A DNA stretch of 64,000 nucleotides from Rhodanobacter sp. FW104-R8 (GTDB lineage: Bacteria; Pseudomonadota; Gammaproteobacteria; Xanthomonadales; Rhodanobacteraceae), in NCBI RefSeq assembly GCF_001617365.1, contig NZ_LVJR01000027.1:62001-126000 (forward strand), given 5' to 3'. The translations under genes and the position numbers were made by a program. Below, in pieces: positions 17,830 through 26,935 of the stretch. Numbering within the stretch: the first letter of the stretch is position 1; every line of letters begins with the position of its first letter. The notes under the pieces are model-generated. The model saw only the letters and a program-made list of their open reading frames with translations. It had not been told where the DNA came from and searched no databases.

Positions 17830-19146
17830 TCAGTTCGATTTCAGTTGCCACGCGGGCTGCACGCGCGAGGCACGGAAGGTGGGATACAGCCCGGCCAGCG
17901 CGGTGGCGACGACGGCTACCAGCAGGGTGAGCACGAGCAGCGAGAAGTCGACCCGCGCCAGCGCGGCGATGTCCTTGGGCAAGACCCAGCCCACGCTGGC
18001 CACGCCGACGCCGGTCAGCAGCAGGCCTAGCACGCCGCCGCTCAGGCCGATCATGCCGGCCTCGACGAGGAACTGCGCATAGATCGCCCGGCGCGGCGCG
18101 CCCAGCGCGCGGCGCACGCCGATCTCGCCGCTGCGACGCAGGAACTTCGCCAGCAGCAGGCCGGCCGTGTTGACCAGGCAGGCCAGCAGCAGGCCCAGCG
18201 CCACCAGCAGCGACACCTTGGTGTCGCTGGGCACCACGTGCTGGTTGTCCAGCCATGCCGGCAGGTCGCGCAGGCGGTTGTTCGGCGCCCAGCCGAAGCG
18301 GCCGGATTGCTGCTGGTCGCGCGCGTAGCCGTCGAGGTACTGCCGGTAGGCCGTCACCGCGGCCGCATCGTCCAGTTGGGCCATGTAGGCGATCCACACG
18401 CAGGCGGAATGCTGCAGGCCGACGAAGCCCGACTCGGTGGGAACGGCGTTGCAATTGGTGTTGCCGTCGTTCGGCATGCCGACGGCGATGGCGCGCTGGA
18501 ACGGCACGAACACATCCTCGACGCCGGTGGAGAATCCACCGCTGTTGACCACGTCGAAGAAACGCGGCTGCGGATTCCAGTCGTTCAGCACGCCGACCAC
18601 GCGGTAGTCCTTGCCCTCGATGTTGACGGTCCTGCCCACGCTGTTGTCGCCGCCGAACAGCTTCTGGTTGAGCTTGCTGCTGATCACCGCCACCGCGGCG
18701 CGCTGCGCATCGTCGTCGGCGCTCCAGCCGCTGCCGTACAGGAACGGCACGTCGAGCATCGGGAAGAACTCGCCGTACACCGCGTGGCCGCTGACGTTGA
18801 TCGGATGCTTGCCCGCATCCGCCGGCACGATCGACGGGGAGATCTGGTACATCGCCGACTGCAGCCTGGCGCGGTGATCGCGCATCAGGGTGACCGCGTC
18901 GGTGTAGTCCATCGCGTTCGGCGGCTCGCCGTCGCTGCTGCGCCCGTTCGGCCCCCAGTTGTCGATCTGCGGCACGAACAGCTTCGACGACTTCCACGGG
19001 ATCGGATCGCCCGACACCGCGCGGAACACCGACCAGGTGGTCATCGACGCGGCCACGCCGAAGCCGATCGTCAGCACCATCAGCGCGGTCAGGCCGGGAC
19101 TTCGCTTGAGGCTGCGCAGGGCCAGTTCGAGGTAGTAGCTGAACAT
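17830..19146 (-). CDS. FtsX-type ABC permease, A subunit of pair 2
   Basis: A 438-residue A-type permease, starting MFSYYLELALRSLKRSPG. N-terminal helix at about 18-40, periplasmic core with FFPMLDVPFLYGSGWSADDD and NQKLFGGDNSVGRTV, three-helix FtsX domain with [16 protein letters not shown]-terminus [28 protein letters not shown] ties it to the pair 1 A subunit. A 12-residue in-frame extension exists upstream, but the MFSYYL start matches its paralogues. Repeat elements lie on both sides, so this gene could have been copied or exchanged as a unit. Confidence 0.88.
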   Translation of the reverse strand: MFSYYLELALRSLKRSPGLTALMVLTIGFGVAASMTTWSVFRAVSGDPIPWKSSKLFVPQIDNWGPNGRSSDGEPPNAMDYTDAVTLMRDHRARLQSAMYQISPSIVPADAGKHPINVSGHAVYGEFFPMLDVPFLYGSGWSADDDAQRAAVAVISSKLNQKLFGGDNSVGRTVNIEGKDYRVVGVLNDWNPQPRFFDVVNSGGFSTGVEDVFVPFQRAIAVGMPNDGNTNCNAVPTESGFVGLQHSACVWIAYMAQLDDAAAVTAYRQYLDGYARDQQQSGRFGWAPNNRLRDLPAWLDNQHVVPSDTKVSLLVALGLLLACLVNTAGLLLAKFLRRSGEIGVRRALGAPRRAIYAQFLVEAGMIGLSGGVLGLLLTGVGVASVGWVLPKDIAALARVDFSLLVLTLLVAVVATALAGLYPTFRASRVQPAWQLKSN

Positions 19147-19167
19147 TCCAAATGCTCCAGGTTTTGT

Positions 19168-19274
19168 CTCCTCCCCCTGCAAAGCAGGGGGAGGTCGGGA
19201 GGGGGTAAAGCTTTTGACGTCAAGATCAAAAGCACCCCTCCCCAGCCCTCCCCTGCTTTGCAGGGGAGGGAGAA
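19168..19274. repeat. GGGGAGGG-type composite inverted repeat between pairs 1 and 2
   Basis: The left hairpin CCTCCCCCTGC/GCAGGGGGAGG and right hairpin CCCTCCCCTGC/GCAGGGGAGGG are inverted to one another, with a central AAGCTTTTGA...CAAAAGC stretch. Other copies lie near 22701, 41043 and 43420. Confidence 0.85.
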
Positions 19275-19281
19275 AAGAACG

Positions 19282-20523
19282 TCACACCGACCGCGTCGCC
19301 TCCACCGGCGACACGCGCGAGGCACGCAGCGCCGGCGCCAGCACCGCGCCCTGGCCGAGCAGCAGCAGCACGGCCACGCCGATGCCCACGTAGGCCATCG
19401 ACATGTGGCTCATCTCGAAACGGGTCACCGTCCACAGGTTGAAGGCGATCGCCAGCACGGTGCCCAGCACCACGCCCACCGCACTGATCAGGAAGTTCTC
19501 GGTGAGGAAGTAGGCGAGGATGTCGCGCTGCCGGGCGCCCAGCGCGCGGCGCACGCCGATCTGCTTGCGGCGCTGGCCGACCCAGAAGCTGGTGAGGCCC
19601 ACGATGCCGGCCGCGGTGATCGCCAGCAGCACCACGCTGATGATGCCCATCAGGATCGCCATGCCGCGGTCGCGGTCGTACACCTTGTGACGGATGGTGG
19701 CGTAGTCCTGGATGCCGTCCTTCGGGTCGATGATGCGCAGGCGGCTTTGCGCGTACAGGGCCTTGGGCGCCTCGCGCATCGCGTCGGCAAGCTGACCGGG
19801 CCTGGCGCGCACGATGTAGTAGATGCCGCGCGAATCATCCGCCCGCATCGGCCAGATCAGCGCCTGCCCGGCATAGCTGTTGCTCCATTGATCCACGCCT
19901 TGCCGGTGCAGCGGATCGACGATGCCGACGATGGTGCTCGGCGTGGCGCCCATCGCGTAGAAGCTCTTGCCCAGCGCGTTGCCATCGGGGAACAAACGGT
20001 CGGCCAGCGCCTTGCTCACGATCGCCGTCGGCGGGGTGATTGCCTGCTGGGTGCCCATCACCATCACCTCATCGGGGCGGAAATTGCGCCCCGCGACGAG
20101 CTTCAGGCCCAGCGTGCCGATGAAATGTTCGTCGCCGGTGTACACCGCCGCATCGGTGGTCGGCCTGGTCTGCTCGGGCGTCATGGTGACGAAGTTGTCC
20201 CAGCCGCCGCCCCTCAGCGGATAACCGCTGGCAGGCGTGGCGTCGGACACGGCAGGCAGCTGCCGCAGCGCGAGCAGGTCGGCGCGCACCTGCGCATCGA
20301 CCTGCGCCGTCGATTGGCCGACGTCGGCCCACATATTGGCGATGACGAACACGTTGGCCTCGTCCACGCCGCTGGCAGCGGACAGGTTGGCCAGTCGCTG
20401 GTGGATGATGAACAACGCGTTGCACACGATGGCCAAGGTCAACGCGATTTGCAGCGCGATCAGCAGGGTGCCGGCCTTGTACCGGCGCAGCGCGGTGAGG
20501 ATGGGCCTGATCTGGATATTCAT
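19282..20523 (-). CDS. FtsX-type ABC permease, B subunit of pair 1
   Basis: A 413-residue B-type permease starting [18 protein letters not shown]. It has the SSLQ-type first helix ([20 protein letters not shown]), a periplasmic core, and an FtsX domain with [20 protein letters not shown]. The C-terminus VEATRSV differs by one residue from the VVATRS pattern of its paralogues. It begins 10 bases after the stop of its A partner. This is the first B gene transcribed in the array. Repeat elements follow it, so downstream pairs are separated from pair 1 on the message. Confidence 0.88.
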   Translation of the reverse strand: MNIQIRPILTALRRYKAGTLLIALQIALTLAIVCNALFIIHQRLANLSAASGVDEANVFVIANMWADVGQSTAQVDAQVRADLLALRQLPAVSDATPASGYPLRGGGWDNFVTMTPEQTRPTTDAAVYTGDEHFIGTLGLKLVAGRNFRPDEVMVMGTQQAITPPTAIVSKALADRLFPDGNALGKSFYAMGATPSTIVGIVDPLHRQGVDQWSNSYAGQALIWPMRADDSRGIYYIVRARPGQLADAMREAPKALYAQSRLRIIDPKDGIQDYATIRHKVYDRDRGMAILMGIISVVLLAITAAGIVGLTSFWVGQRRKQIGVRRALGARQRDILAYFLTENFLISAVGVVLGTVLAIAFNLWTVTRFEMSHMSMAYVGIGVAVLLLLGQGAVLAPALRASRVSPVEATRSV

Positions 20524-20533
20524 GGCGCTCTCC

Positions 20534-21844
20534 TCAGCTCGACTTCAACTGCCAGGCGGGCTGCACGTGTGCCGCGCGCCACGCCGGGTAGAACGCCGCC
20601 AGCACGGTGGCGATGATCGCAACGACAAAAGTCAGGCCCACCAGCGAGAAATCGAGCTGCGCCAGCTTGGCGATCTCCGGCTGGAACAGGATGCCCACGC
20701 CGGACACGCCCAGCGCAGTGAGCAGCAGGCCCAGCAGGCCGCCCGCGAGACCCACCGTGCCGGCCTCGACCAGGTATTGCTTGTAGATCTCGCCCCGCGT
20801 TGCGCCCAGGGCGCGGCGCACGCCGATCTCGCCGGCGCGGCGCATGAATTTCGCCAGCAGCAGGCCGATGGTGTTGACCAGGCAGATCAGGAAAAAGCCC
20901 AGCGCCACCGCCAGCGAGATGCGGCTTTCCGGCGGCACCACGTGCTCGTAATCGAGCCACTGCATCACGTCGCGCAGGCGCACGTTGGCTGCCCAGTTGA
21001 AGCGGCCCGCGCGCTGCTGGTCAGCGGCGTAGTTGGCGAGGAAGCTGCTGTAGCTGGCGACTTCGGCGGGGCTGCCCAGTTCCACCCATGGCGTGACCCA
21101 GACGCAGTTGCTTTGCAGATAGCCTTGCCAGCTCGTGTAGGCGAGCGAACCGCGGCAACTGTTGCGACCGCCCGTGCGCATCTGCAGATCCAGCGCACGG
21201 TTGAACACCATGTAGATATCCGGCTCGTCGGCAAAGCCGCTGGTACTGAACAGGTCGTAGAAACGTGGACGCGGGTTCCAGTGGCTGGCGACGCCCACAA
21301 CGCGGTAATCATGACCGCCAAGGCTGAGCGCACGCCCCACGCTGTTGGCGCCACCGAACAGCTTCTGGTTGAGCTCGCTGCTGATGACCACATCGCTGGC
21401 TCGCGCATCATCGTCCCGCGTACTCCAGCCGCTGCCGTAGCGGAACGGCACCTCGAACATGGTGAAGAAATCGGCGGTGACGGCGTAGCCGTTGGCATTC
21501 AAGGGGAGATCGCGATTGCCGCCCGGCATCACCGACAGCTGCACCGGATACAACAGCGTCTGGTGCTTCGCCGCGTGCGCACGCATCAGTGCCATCGCGT
21601 CGGTGTAAGCCAGCGCTTCCGCCGGCTCGCCCTTCAGGTTCTGCTGCGGCCCCCAGCTGTCGACCTGCGGCGTGAACAGCTGGGCGGACTTGCCCGGAAT
21701 GGGATTGCCCGACACGGCGCGGAACACCGAGTACGTGATCATCGACGCGGCCACGCCAAAGCCGATCGCCATCACCATCAGCGCGGTGAGAGCCGGATTG
21801 CGGCGCAAGCTGAGCAGACCAAGTTGGAAGTAGTAGGCGAGCAT
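20534..21844 (-). CDS. FtsX-type ABC permease, A subunit of pair 1
   Basis: A 436-residue A-type permease, starting [19 protein letters not shown]. It has the shared core motifs [20 protein letters not shown] and [15 protein letters not shown], an FtsX domain with [15 protein letters not shown], and ends AWQLKSS. It is the first permease gene after the ATPase gene and is separated from it by a GGGATTC-type repeat. The N-terminal MLAYY and LSLRR differ slightly from the MFxYY and RSLKR of the other three A subunits, so it is the most divergent A copy at this end. Confidence 0.88.
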   Translation of the reverse strand: MLAYYFQLGLLSLRRNPALTALMVMAIGFGVAASMITYSVFRAVSGNPIPGKSAQLFTPQVDSWGPQQNLKGEPAEALAYTDAMALMRAHAAKHQTLLYPVQLSVMPGGNRDLPLNANGYAVTADFFTMFEVPFRYGSGWSTRDDDARASDVVISSELNQKLFGGANSVGRALSLGGHDYRVVGVASHWNPRPRFYDLFSTSGFADEPDIYMVFNRALDLQMRTGGRNSCRGSLAYTSWQGYLQSNCVWVTPWVELGSPAEVASYSSFLANYAADQQRAGRFNWAANVRLRDVMQWLDYEHVVPPESRISLAVALGFFLICLVNTIGLLLAKFMRRAGEIGVRRALGATRGEIYKQYLVEAGTVGLAGGLLGLLLTALGVSGVGILFQPEIAKLAQLDFSLVGLTFVVAIIATVLAAFYPAWRAAHVQPAWQLKSS

Positions 21845-21850
21845 CTCAAG

Positions 21851-21941
21851 TTCCGGGATTCGGGAGGACGGGATAGGAGATCAGGGAAAGCGGCGGGTCC
21901 GCGGGCCGCGGCTCTTGCGAGTCCCCAATCCCGAATCCCTG
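21851..21941. repeat. GGGATTC-family inverted repeat between ATPase and permease genes
   Basis: CCGGGATTCGGGA near 21853 faces CCCAATCCCGAATCCCT near 21924. Both arms are degenerate compared with the copy near 16302. Confidence 0.6.
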
Positions 21942-21945
21942 CCGC

Positions 21946-22668
<723 letters not shown>

Positions 22669-22700
22669 GGTTGTTCCTCGGTGGTGGTGATGGTCTTTGC

Positions 22701-22831
22701 TCCTCCCCCTGCATGTCCCAAAGGGACTTCCTTCGGTCGCAGGGGGAGGCTGGGAGGGGGTGATGCTTTTGACTTTGCAAGCAAGAGCTTTACCCCTCCC
22801 CAGCCCTCCCCTGCGCGCAGGGGAGGGAGAA
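22701..22831. repeat. GGGGAGGG-type composite inverted repeat with insertion
   Basis: The same element as at 19168, but the loop of its left hairpin is enlarged by about 25 bases that contain a small palindrome of their own (GTCCCAAAGGGAC). It fills the gap between the adaptor and ATPase genes. Confidence 0.8.
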
Positions 22832-22835
22832 ATCG

Positions 22836-24107
22836 TCAGTTGCTGATCGCGACAGTCGCCGCGCCCTTGAAGCTGTCGGTGCCGGAGATCACGATGCGGT
22901 CGCCTGCCTTCAGGCCGTCGAGGATTTCCACCTTGTCGATGCTGGAGGCGCCGACGCGGATCGGGGTTTTCTTGGCGAGGCCGTCGCGCACCAGGTAGGC
23001 GTAGCTTCCGCCGGATTCGTCGACGAACGAGCCGCGCTGCACGGTCAGCACGTCGTCGCGCTTGTCCAGCAGCACGCGCACCGACAGGCGCTGGTTCTGC
23101 CGCAGCTGCTTCGGCGTGTCGCCTTCGAAGCGCAGCCGCGCGGCGACCTGGCCGTTGACCACTTCCGGCGAGATCGCGCTGACCAGGCCCTTCCAGGTGT
23201 GGCCGTTGCCGCTGATCTCGCCGGCCATGCCGATGCCGAGGTCGCGCGCGAAGCTTTCCGGCACCTGCATCTCCACCTGCAGCGCGGACAGGTCGATCAC
23301 GCTGAGCAGCTGCGCGTCCTTGGCCACGGTGGCGCGTTCGGCGATGAACAGCTGGCCGACCTGGCCGTCGACCGGCGATTTCACGTTGAGGTCGTCGACC
23401 TGGCGCTGCAGGTCCTTCACCAGCAGCAGCTGGCGCTCGTGCGCGAGCTTCTTCGACTGGATGTCGAAGCTGAGGCTGGTGTTGTCCATGCCCAGGTCGG
23501 CCTTGGCGTGCTGCAGGGCGATCTTCGCCTTCTGCAGCTCGTCCCTGGCGCGGTCCACCGCCATGCTGGGTACGGCGCCCTTGTCGAATGCCTTCTGGTT
23601 GCGCTCGAGGTCGCGTTCGGCGGCGGTCGCGTCGATCTGTGCGTTGTCGTAGGCCTTCTGCAGTTCGCCGCGCTTCTTGCGCGCGTCGATCTGCGCGCGC
23701 TGGTATTCCACTTCCATCGCGTCGGCGTTGCTCTGCTCCTGCGCCAGCTTGTTGGTCAGCTCGGGACTGACGATGGTGGCCAGCACCTGGTCCTTCTTCA
23801 CCGTGTCGCCGGCGTGCACCTTCAGCGTCACCGCGCCGCCGGAAGTGGCGTACAGGGTGGGGCTGACCGCGGCGACCACCTTGCCTTCGGCGGCGATGTC
23901 GCGCACGAACGGACCACGCTCCACGGTGGCGAACGCCAGCCGCGAACTGCTGACCGATTCGGAAGCGGAAAACAGCCGGCCGGCACGCGGCGCCAGCCAC
24001 GCCAGCAGGGCCAGCACGAGCACGCCGGCGCCGACCAGGATCAGCCGGCGCCTGGGATTGGATTTCACCTCGACCAAGCGGTCTTGTGCGGACGTGTCGC
24101 GGATCAT
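22836..24107 (-). CDS. HlyD/MacA-type periplasmic adaptor
   Basis: A 423-residue membrane fusion protein. One N-terminal anchor helix (about 21-40, LILVGAGVLVLALLAWL) is followed by the first half of a lipoyl/biotinyl-like domain (LKVHAGDTVKKDQVLATI). A long alpha-hairpin spans about 110-230, then the second lipoyl half (VKSPVDGQVGQLFI) and beta-barrel domains with the C-terminal GLKAGDRIVISG. It should link the ABC permeases to a TolC-type outer-membrane channel; none is encoded in this window. The ATG start follows AGGAA and lies about 35 bases after the predicted sigma-54 start site. First gene of the locus. Confidence 0.92.
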   Translation of the reverse strand: MIRDTSAQDRLVEVKSNPRRRLILVGAGVLVLALLAWLAPRAGRLFSASESVSSSRLAFATVERGPFVRDIAAEGKVVAAVSPTLYATSGGAVTLKVHAGDTVKKDQVLATIVSPELTNKLAQEQSNADAMEVEYQRAQIDARKKRGELQKAYDNAQIDATAAERDLERNQKAFDKGAVPSMAVDRARDELQKAKIALQHAKADLGMDNTSLSFDIQSKKLAHERQLLLVKDLQRQVDDLNVKSPVDGQVGQLFIAERATVAKDAQLLSVIDLSALQVEMQVPESFARDLGIGMAGEISGNGHTWKGLVSAISPEVVNGQVAARLRFEGDTPKQLRQNQRLSVRVLLDKRDDVLTVQRGSFVDESGGSYAYLVRDGLAKKTPIRVGASSIDKVEILDGLKAGDRIVISGTDSFKGAATVAISN

Positions 24108-24152
24108 CGATGCCGTTCCTGACCGCGGACAGCGCGGTTGCACGGAGATGGC

Positions 24153-24168
24153 TGCAATCCGCGTGCCA
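24153..24168 (-). promoter_or_regulatory. Sigma-54 promoter of the exporter operon
   Basis: On the minus strand the sequence reads TGGCACGCGGATTGCA, an exact match to the -24/-12 consensus (TGGCAC, five bases, TTGC). The implied start of transcription is near 24142, about 35 bases before the adaptor ATG. An NtrC-family activator is encoded at the far end of the same locus. Confidence 0.85.
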
Positions 24169-24228
24169 CGCGGCAACGGCGTAAAAAAATTTGTATTTCA
24201 ATGATTTGCGTATAACGCGCCTTGTCGG

Positions 24229-24250
24229 TGCAGTGTCCGCGGACACCGCA
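24229..24250. promoter_or_regulatory. Candidate activator site for the NtrC-type regulator
   Basis: GTGTCCGCGGACAC is a perfect 14-bp palindrome at 24233-24246, extended by TGC and GCA arms to 22 bp with one mismatched pair. Its centre is about 97 bases upstream of the predicted sigma-54 start, a normal distance for an enhancer of this regulator class. Binding by the local regulator is inferred. Confidence 0.55.
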
Positions 24251-24306
24251 CGGACAACCGGACGAACGCGACCCGGCCGATCGCCGCGGCTACCCACGGA
24301 AACGCG

Positions 24307-24334
24307 AAAGGCCCCGGTTCGCACCGGGGCCTTT
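24307..24334 (-). terminator. Intrinsic terminator after the TonB-dependent receptor gene
   Basis: An 11-bp perfect stem AAAGGCCCCGG / CCGGGGCCTTT with a 6-base loop, 26 bases past the receptor stop. The T tail is short. Confidence 0.75.
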
Positions 24335-24360
24335 CTTGCACACGGACTGGCCTCGCCCGC

Positions 24361-26889
24361 CTAGAAGTCCTGCTTGAAGCGGATGCCGAACGTGCGCGGC
24401 TGGCTGAAGCCGGTGTAGACCTGTCCGTTCGGGTACTGCGCGACGACATTGTGGGCAGCGCACACCGTCACGCCGCACTCGGTGAATTTGTACAGCGCCC
24501 CCCGCTTGTCGAACGCGTTGTCGACATACGCGTTCAGCGACCAGCTGCCCTTCTGGATGCCGGCGGAAAAGTCGACCGAGTTGTACGCCGGCAGGTTGCC
24601 GAGCAGGCTCCGCTCGAGCAGGCGCAGGTCGGTCGTCCGTCGGCCCACATGCACGAACGCGGCCTGGACGAAGGCATCGTTCCCGCCCAGGCTGAAGGTG
24701 TAGCGCGCCACCAGGTTGGCCTTGAAGCGGGGCGTGATCGGCAGCTGCGTGCCCTTCGGGGCCAGCGGCCCGTTCACCACCGCGCCGGTGTTGGGGTTGA
24801 TCGTGCCGGCAGGGCAATAGGTGACCGTGTTGCCATTGGCGTCGGTGAATCCGCAATAGTTCGCGGTCAGCTTGGCGTTGTACCACGCGAGGCCGGTACT
24901 GAGATTCAGGTTGTAGGTGGCCTGCCAGTTCACCTGCGACTCCAGTCCGTCGATGCGGGCCGAGTTGGCGTTCTTGATCTGGGTGAGGCCGTTGGCGCCG
25001 AGGATGTTGAACTGGAAGTCGTTCCACTTCTCGCGGAACACCGCGCCGTTGAACGACACCCGGTTGTCGAACCAGGAGGTTTTCCAGCCCAGCTCCAGGT
25101 TGGTCAGGAAATCCGCCTGGTAGGGCGGCAGCTGGCCGGCACGGTTGACGCCGCCCGGGCGGAAGCCTTCGGAGCGGGTGGCGTAGATCATCTTGGTGGG
25201 CGAGATGTTCCAGGTGATGTTGACCTTGCCGAGCGAGCCGCTTTCCTTCACGTGCTTGTTGAAGACCAGGCACGGCGCATCGATGAACGGCTGCGGCGAG
25301 ATGCAGCCCGCCTCGCCGTAGCTCGAATTCGGCGAGAAGCCCTTGCTGAAGCCGTAGAAGCCGTACAGGTCATTGCTGGTGCGGAAATAGCGCTCGCCCA
25401 CCGTGGCGGTGAGTTCGTCGGGGATGATGTCGTAGGACAGCTCGCCGAACAGCGCCTTGTCGTAGTCGTAGCGCATCTGCCGGGTCAGCCAGATCGTGTT
25501 GGGCCAGCCGGCGACCGACAGCGACGTCGCCAGCTTGTTGATCTGGTAGTCCTGCATGATGTCGTGCTTCTGCTTCTGCCAGAACGCGCCGGCGACGAGC
25601 CGCAGACGGTCCTCCTTGGGCGAGACGATACGCAGCTCGTGGCTGCTGTTGGCGTAGTGGTCGCGGTCGCTGATGAACTCGGACGGATTGATCAGGGCGC
25701 CGCTGTTGTCGTGGATGTAGGCACCGTAGGAAAGCAGGGTGTCGTACCAGAACGAGTAGTCGTTGTAATCGGTCTGCTCTTCCTGGTCGCGCTTGAGGTG
25801 CGCATAGGCGTAGGTCAGGTCGAAGTTGCCGATCTTGCCCTGCACGGTCAGCGCGCCCTGCCACCAGCGGTCGTTGACGCGCTCGGGGTAGAAGTGGGTG
25901 ACCGCCAGGTCGCCGATGGCGGGATCGCCGGCAAAGGTGCCGTGCGAGATCGTCTGCTGCCCCATCAGGGTCGGGCTTATCGACCAGCTGTCGTTGAGGT
26001 CGACTTTCAGCGCGGCGCGGGCACCGTTGGTGTTGGCGTCATTGTAGTGCTTGCGGGCGTGCCCGAAGCATTCCAGCATCGGGCCCGGCTTGCAGTTGTC
26101 GGCGTTGCTGACGGTGATGCCGGACACCGGGAACGTACGCGAGCCGGCCTGGTTGTCGATGTAGCCGGCATCGTGTTCGCGCCAGCCGACGATGCGCACC
26201 GCCGCACTCTTGCTGATCGGGATGTTGAGCATGCCTTCGGCGGTGAAGCCGACGCCGCCGTGCGCCACCTTGTCGACGCCGATGGCGTAATTCGCCGCGA
26301 AACCACTGGTATCGGGCTTGTTGGTGATGATGCGCAGGGCGCCCGCCTCCGCGCTGGCGCCGTACAGCGTACCCTGCGGCCCGGCCAGCACCTCGATGCG
26401 GGCGATGTCGTACATGTGGATGTCGAGCGGGCCTTGGATCGTGGTGACCGGCTGGTCGTCCAGGTACACGCCCACGCTGGGCTGCGATCCGGAATGGTTG
26501 GTGTTGCCGCCGCTGGCCACGCCTCGCATGTAGATGCTGGCGAAGCCGGGGCCGGTGGCGATGCCGCCGCCGCCCTGCTGGAAGGTGACACTGGGCAGGT
26601 ACTTCACGTAGTCGTTGAAGTTCTGCACGTGCAGCGCCTCGAGCTGGTCGGTCTCCAGCACGTTGATGCTGATCGGCACCTTCTGCAGGTTCTCCACGCG
26701 CTTCTGCGCGGTCACGTTCACCACGCTCAGCGTCGTGGTCTTCGGTTTCGCCGAAGGCGCCTGGGCCTGCCCCGCGTCCTGCGCAAAAGCCGGCGCGGCC
26801 ATGGCCAGACAGATCGCCGCCGCAAGCGGCAGCCGGGTCAGGCCCGCCTGTCGCGTCCCCGTGATCTGTTTCGATCGTATCGCGTGCAT
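24361..26889 (-). CDS. TonB-dependent outer-membrane receptor
   Basis: An 842-residue receptor with a signal peptide (LPLAAAICLAMAAPAFA then QD). A plug domain follows (about 50-170), including the TonB-box region LSVVNVTAQKR, the VPISINVLE strand and the IARIEVLAGPQGTLYG motif. The rest is a 22-strand barrel ending in aromatic Phe (GIRFKQDF). A strong GGGGAG site precedes the ATG. No Fur box is visible upstream, and the receptor is followed on the same message, in gene order, by nothing else before a terminator. The neighbouring sulfotransferase-TPR gene and the divergent oxygenase genes suggest an organic substrate rather than a siderophore. Ligand unknown. Confidence 0.93.
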   Translation of the reverse strand: MHAIRSKQITGTRQAGLTRLPLAAAICLAMAAPAFAQDAGQAQAPSAKPKTTTLSVVNVTAQKRVENLQKVPISINVLETDQLEALHVQNFNDYVKYLPSVTFQQGGGGIATGPGFASIYMRGVASGGNTNHSGSQPSVGVYLDDQPVTTIQGPLDIHMYDIARIEVLAGPQGTLYGASAEAGALRIITNKPDTSGFAANYAIGVDKVAHGGVGFTAEGMLNIPISKSAAVRIVGWREHDAGYIDNQAGSRTFPVSGITVSNADNCKPGPMLECFGHARKHYNDANTNGARAALKVDLNDSWSISPTLMGQQTISHGTFAGDPAIGDLAVTHFYPERVNDRWWQGALTVQGKIGNFDLTYAYAHLKRDQEEQTDYNDYSFWYDTLLSYGAYIHDNSGALINPSEFISDRDHYANSSHELRIVSPKEDRLRLVAGAFWQKQKHDIMQDYQINKLATSLSVAGWPNTIWLTRQMRYDYDKALFGELSYDIIPDELTATVGERYFRTSNDLYGFYGFSKGFSPNSSYGEAGCISPQPFIDAPCLVFNKHVKESGSLGKVNITWNISPTKMIYATRSEGFRPGGVNRAGQLPPYQADFLTNLELGWKTSWFDNRVSFNGAVFREKWNDFQFNILGANGLTQIKNANSARIDGLESQVNWQATYNLNLSTGLAWYNAKLTANYCGFTDANGNTVTYCPAGTINPNTGAVVNGPLAPKGTQLPITPRFKANLVARYTFSLGGNDAFVQAAFVHVGRRTTDLRLLERSLLGNLPAYNSVDFSAGIQKGSWSLNAYVDNAFDKRGALYKFTECGVTVCAAHNVVAQYPNGQVYTGFSQPRTFGIRFKQDF

Positions 26890-26935
26890 ACACTCTCCCC
26901 TCGCATGTCCAGGACTAATCCATCGAATTCAGCCA

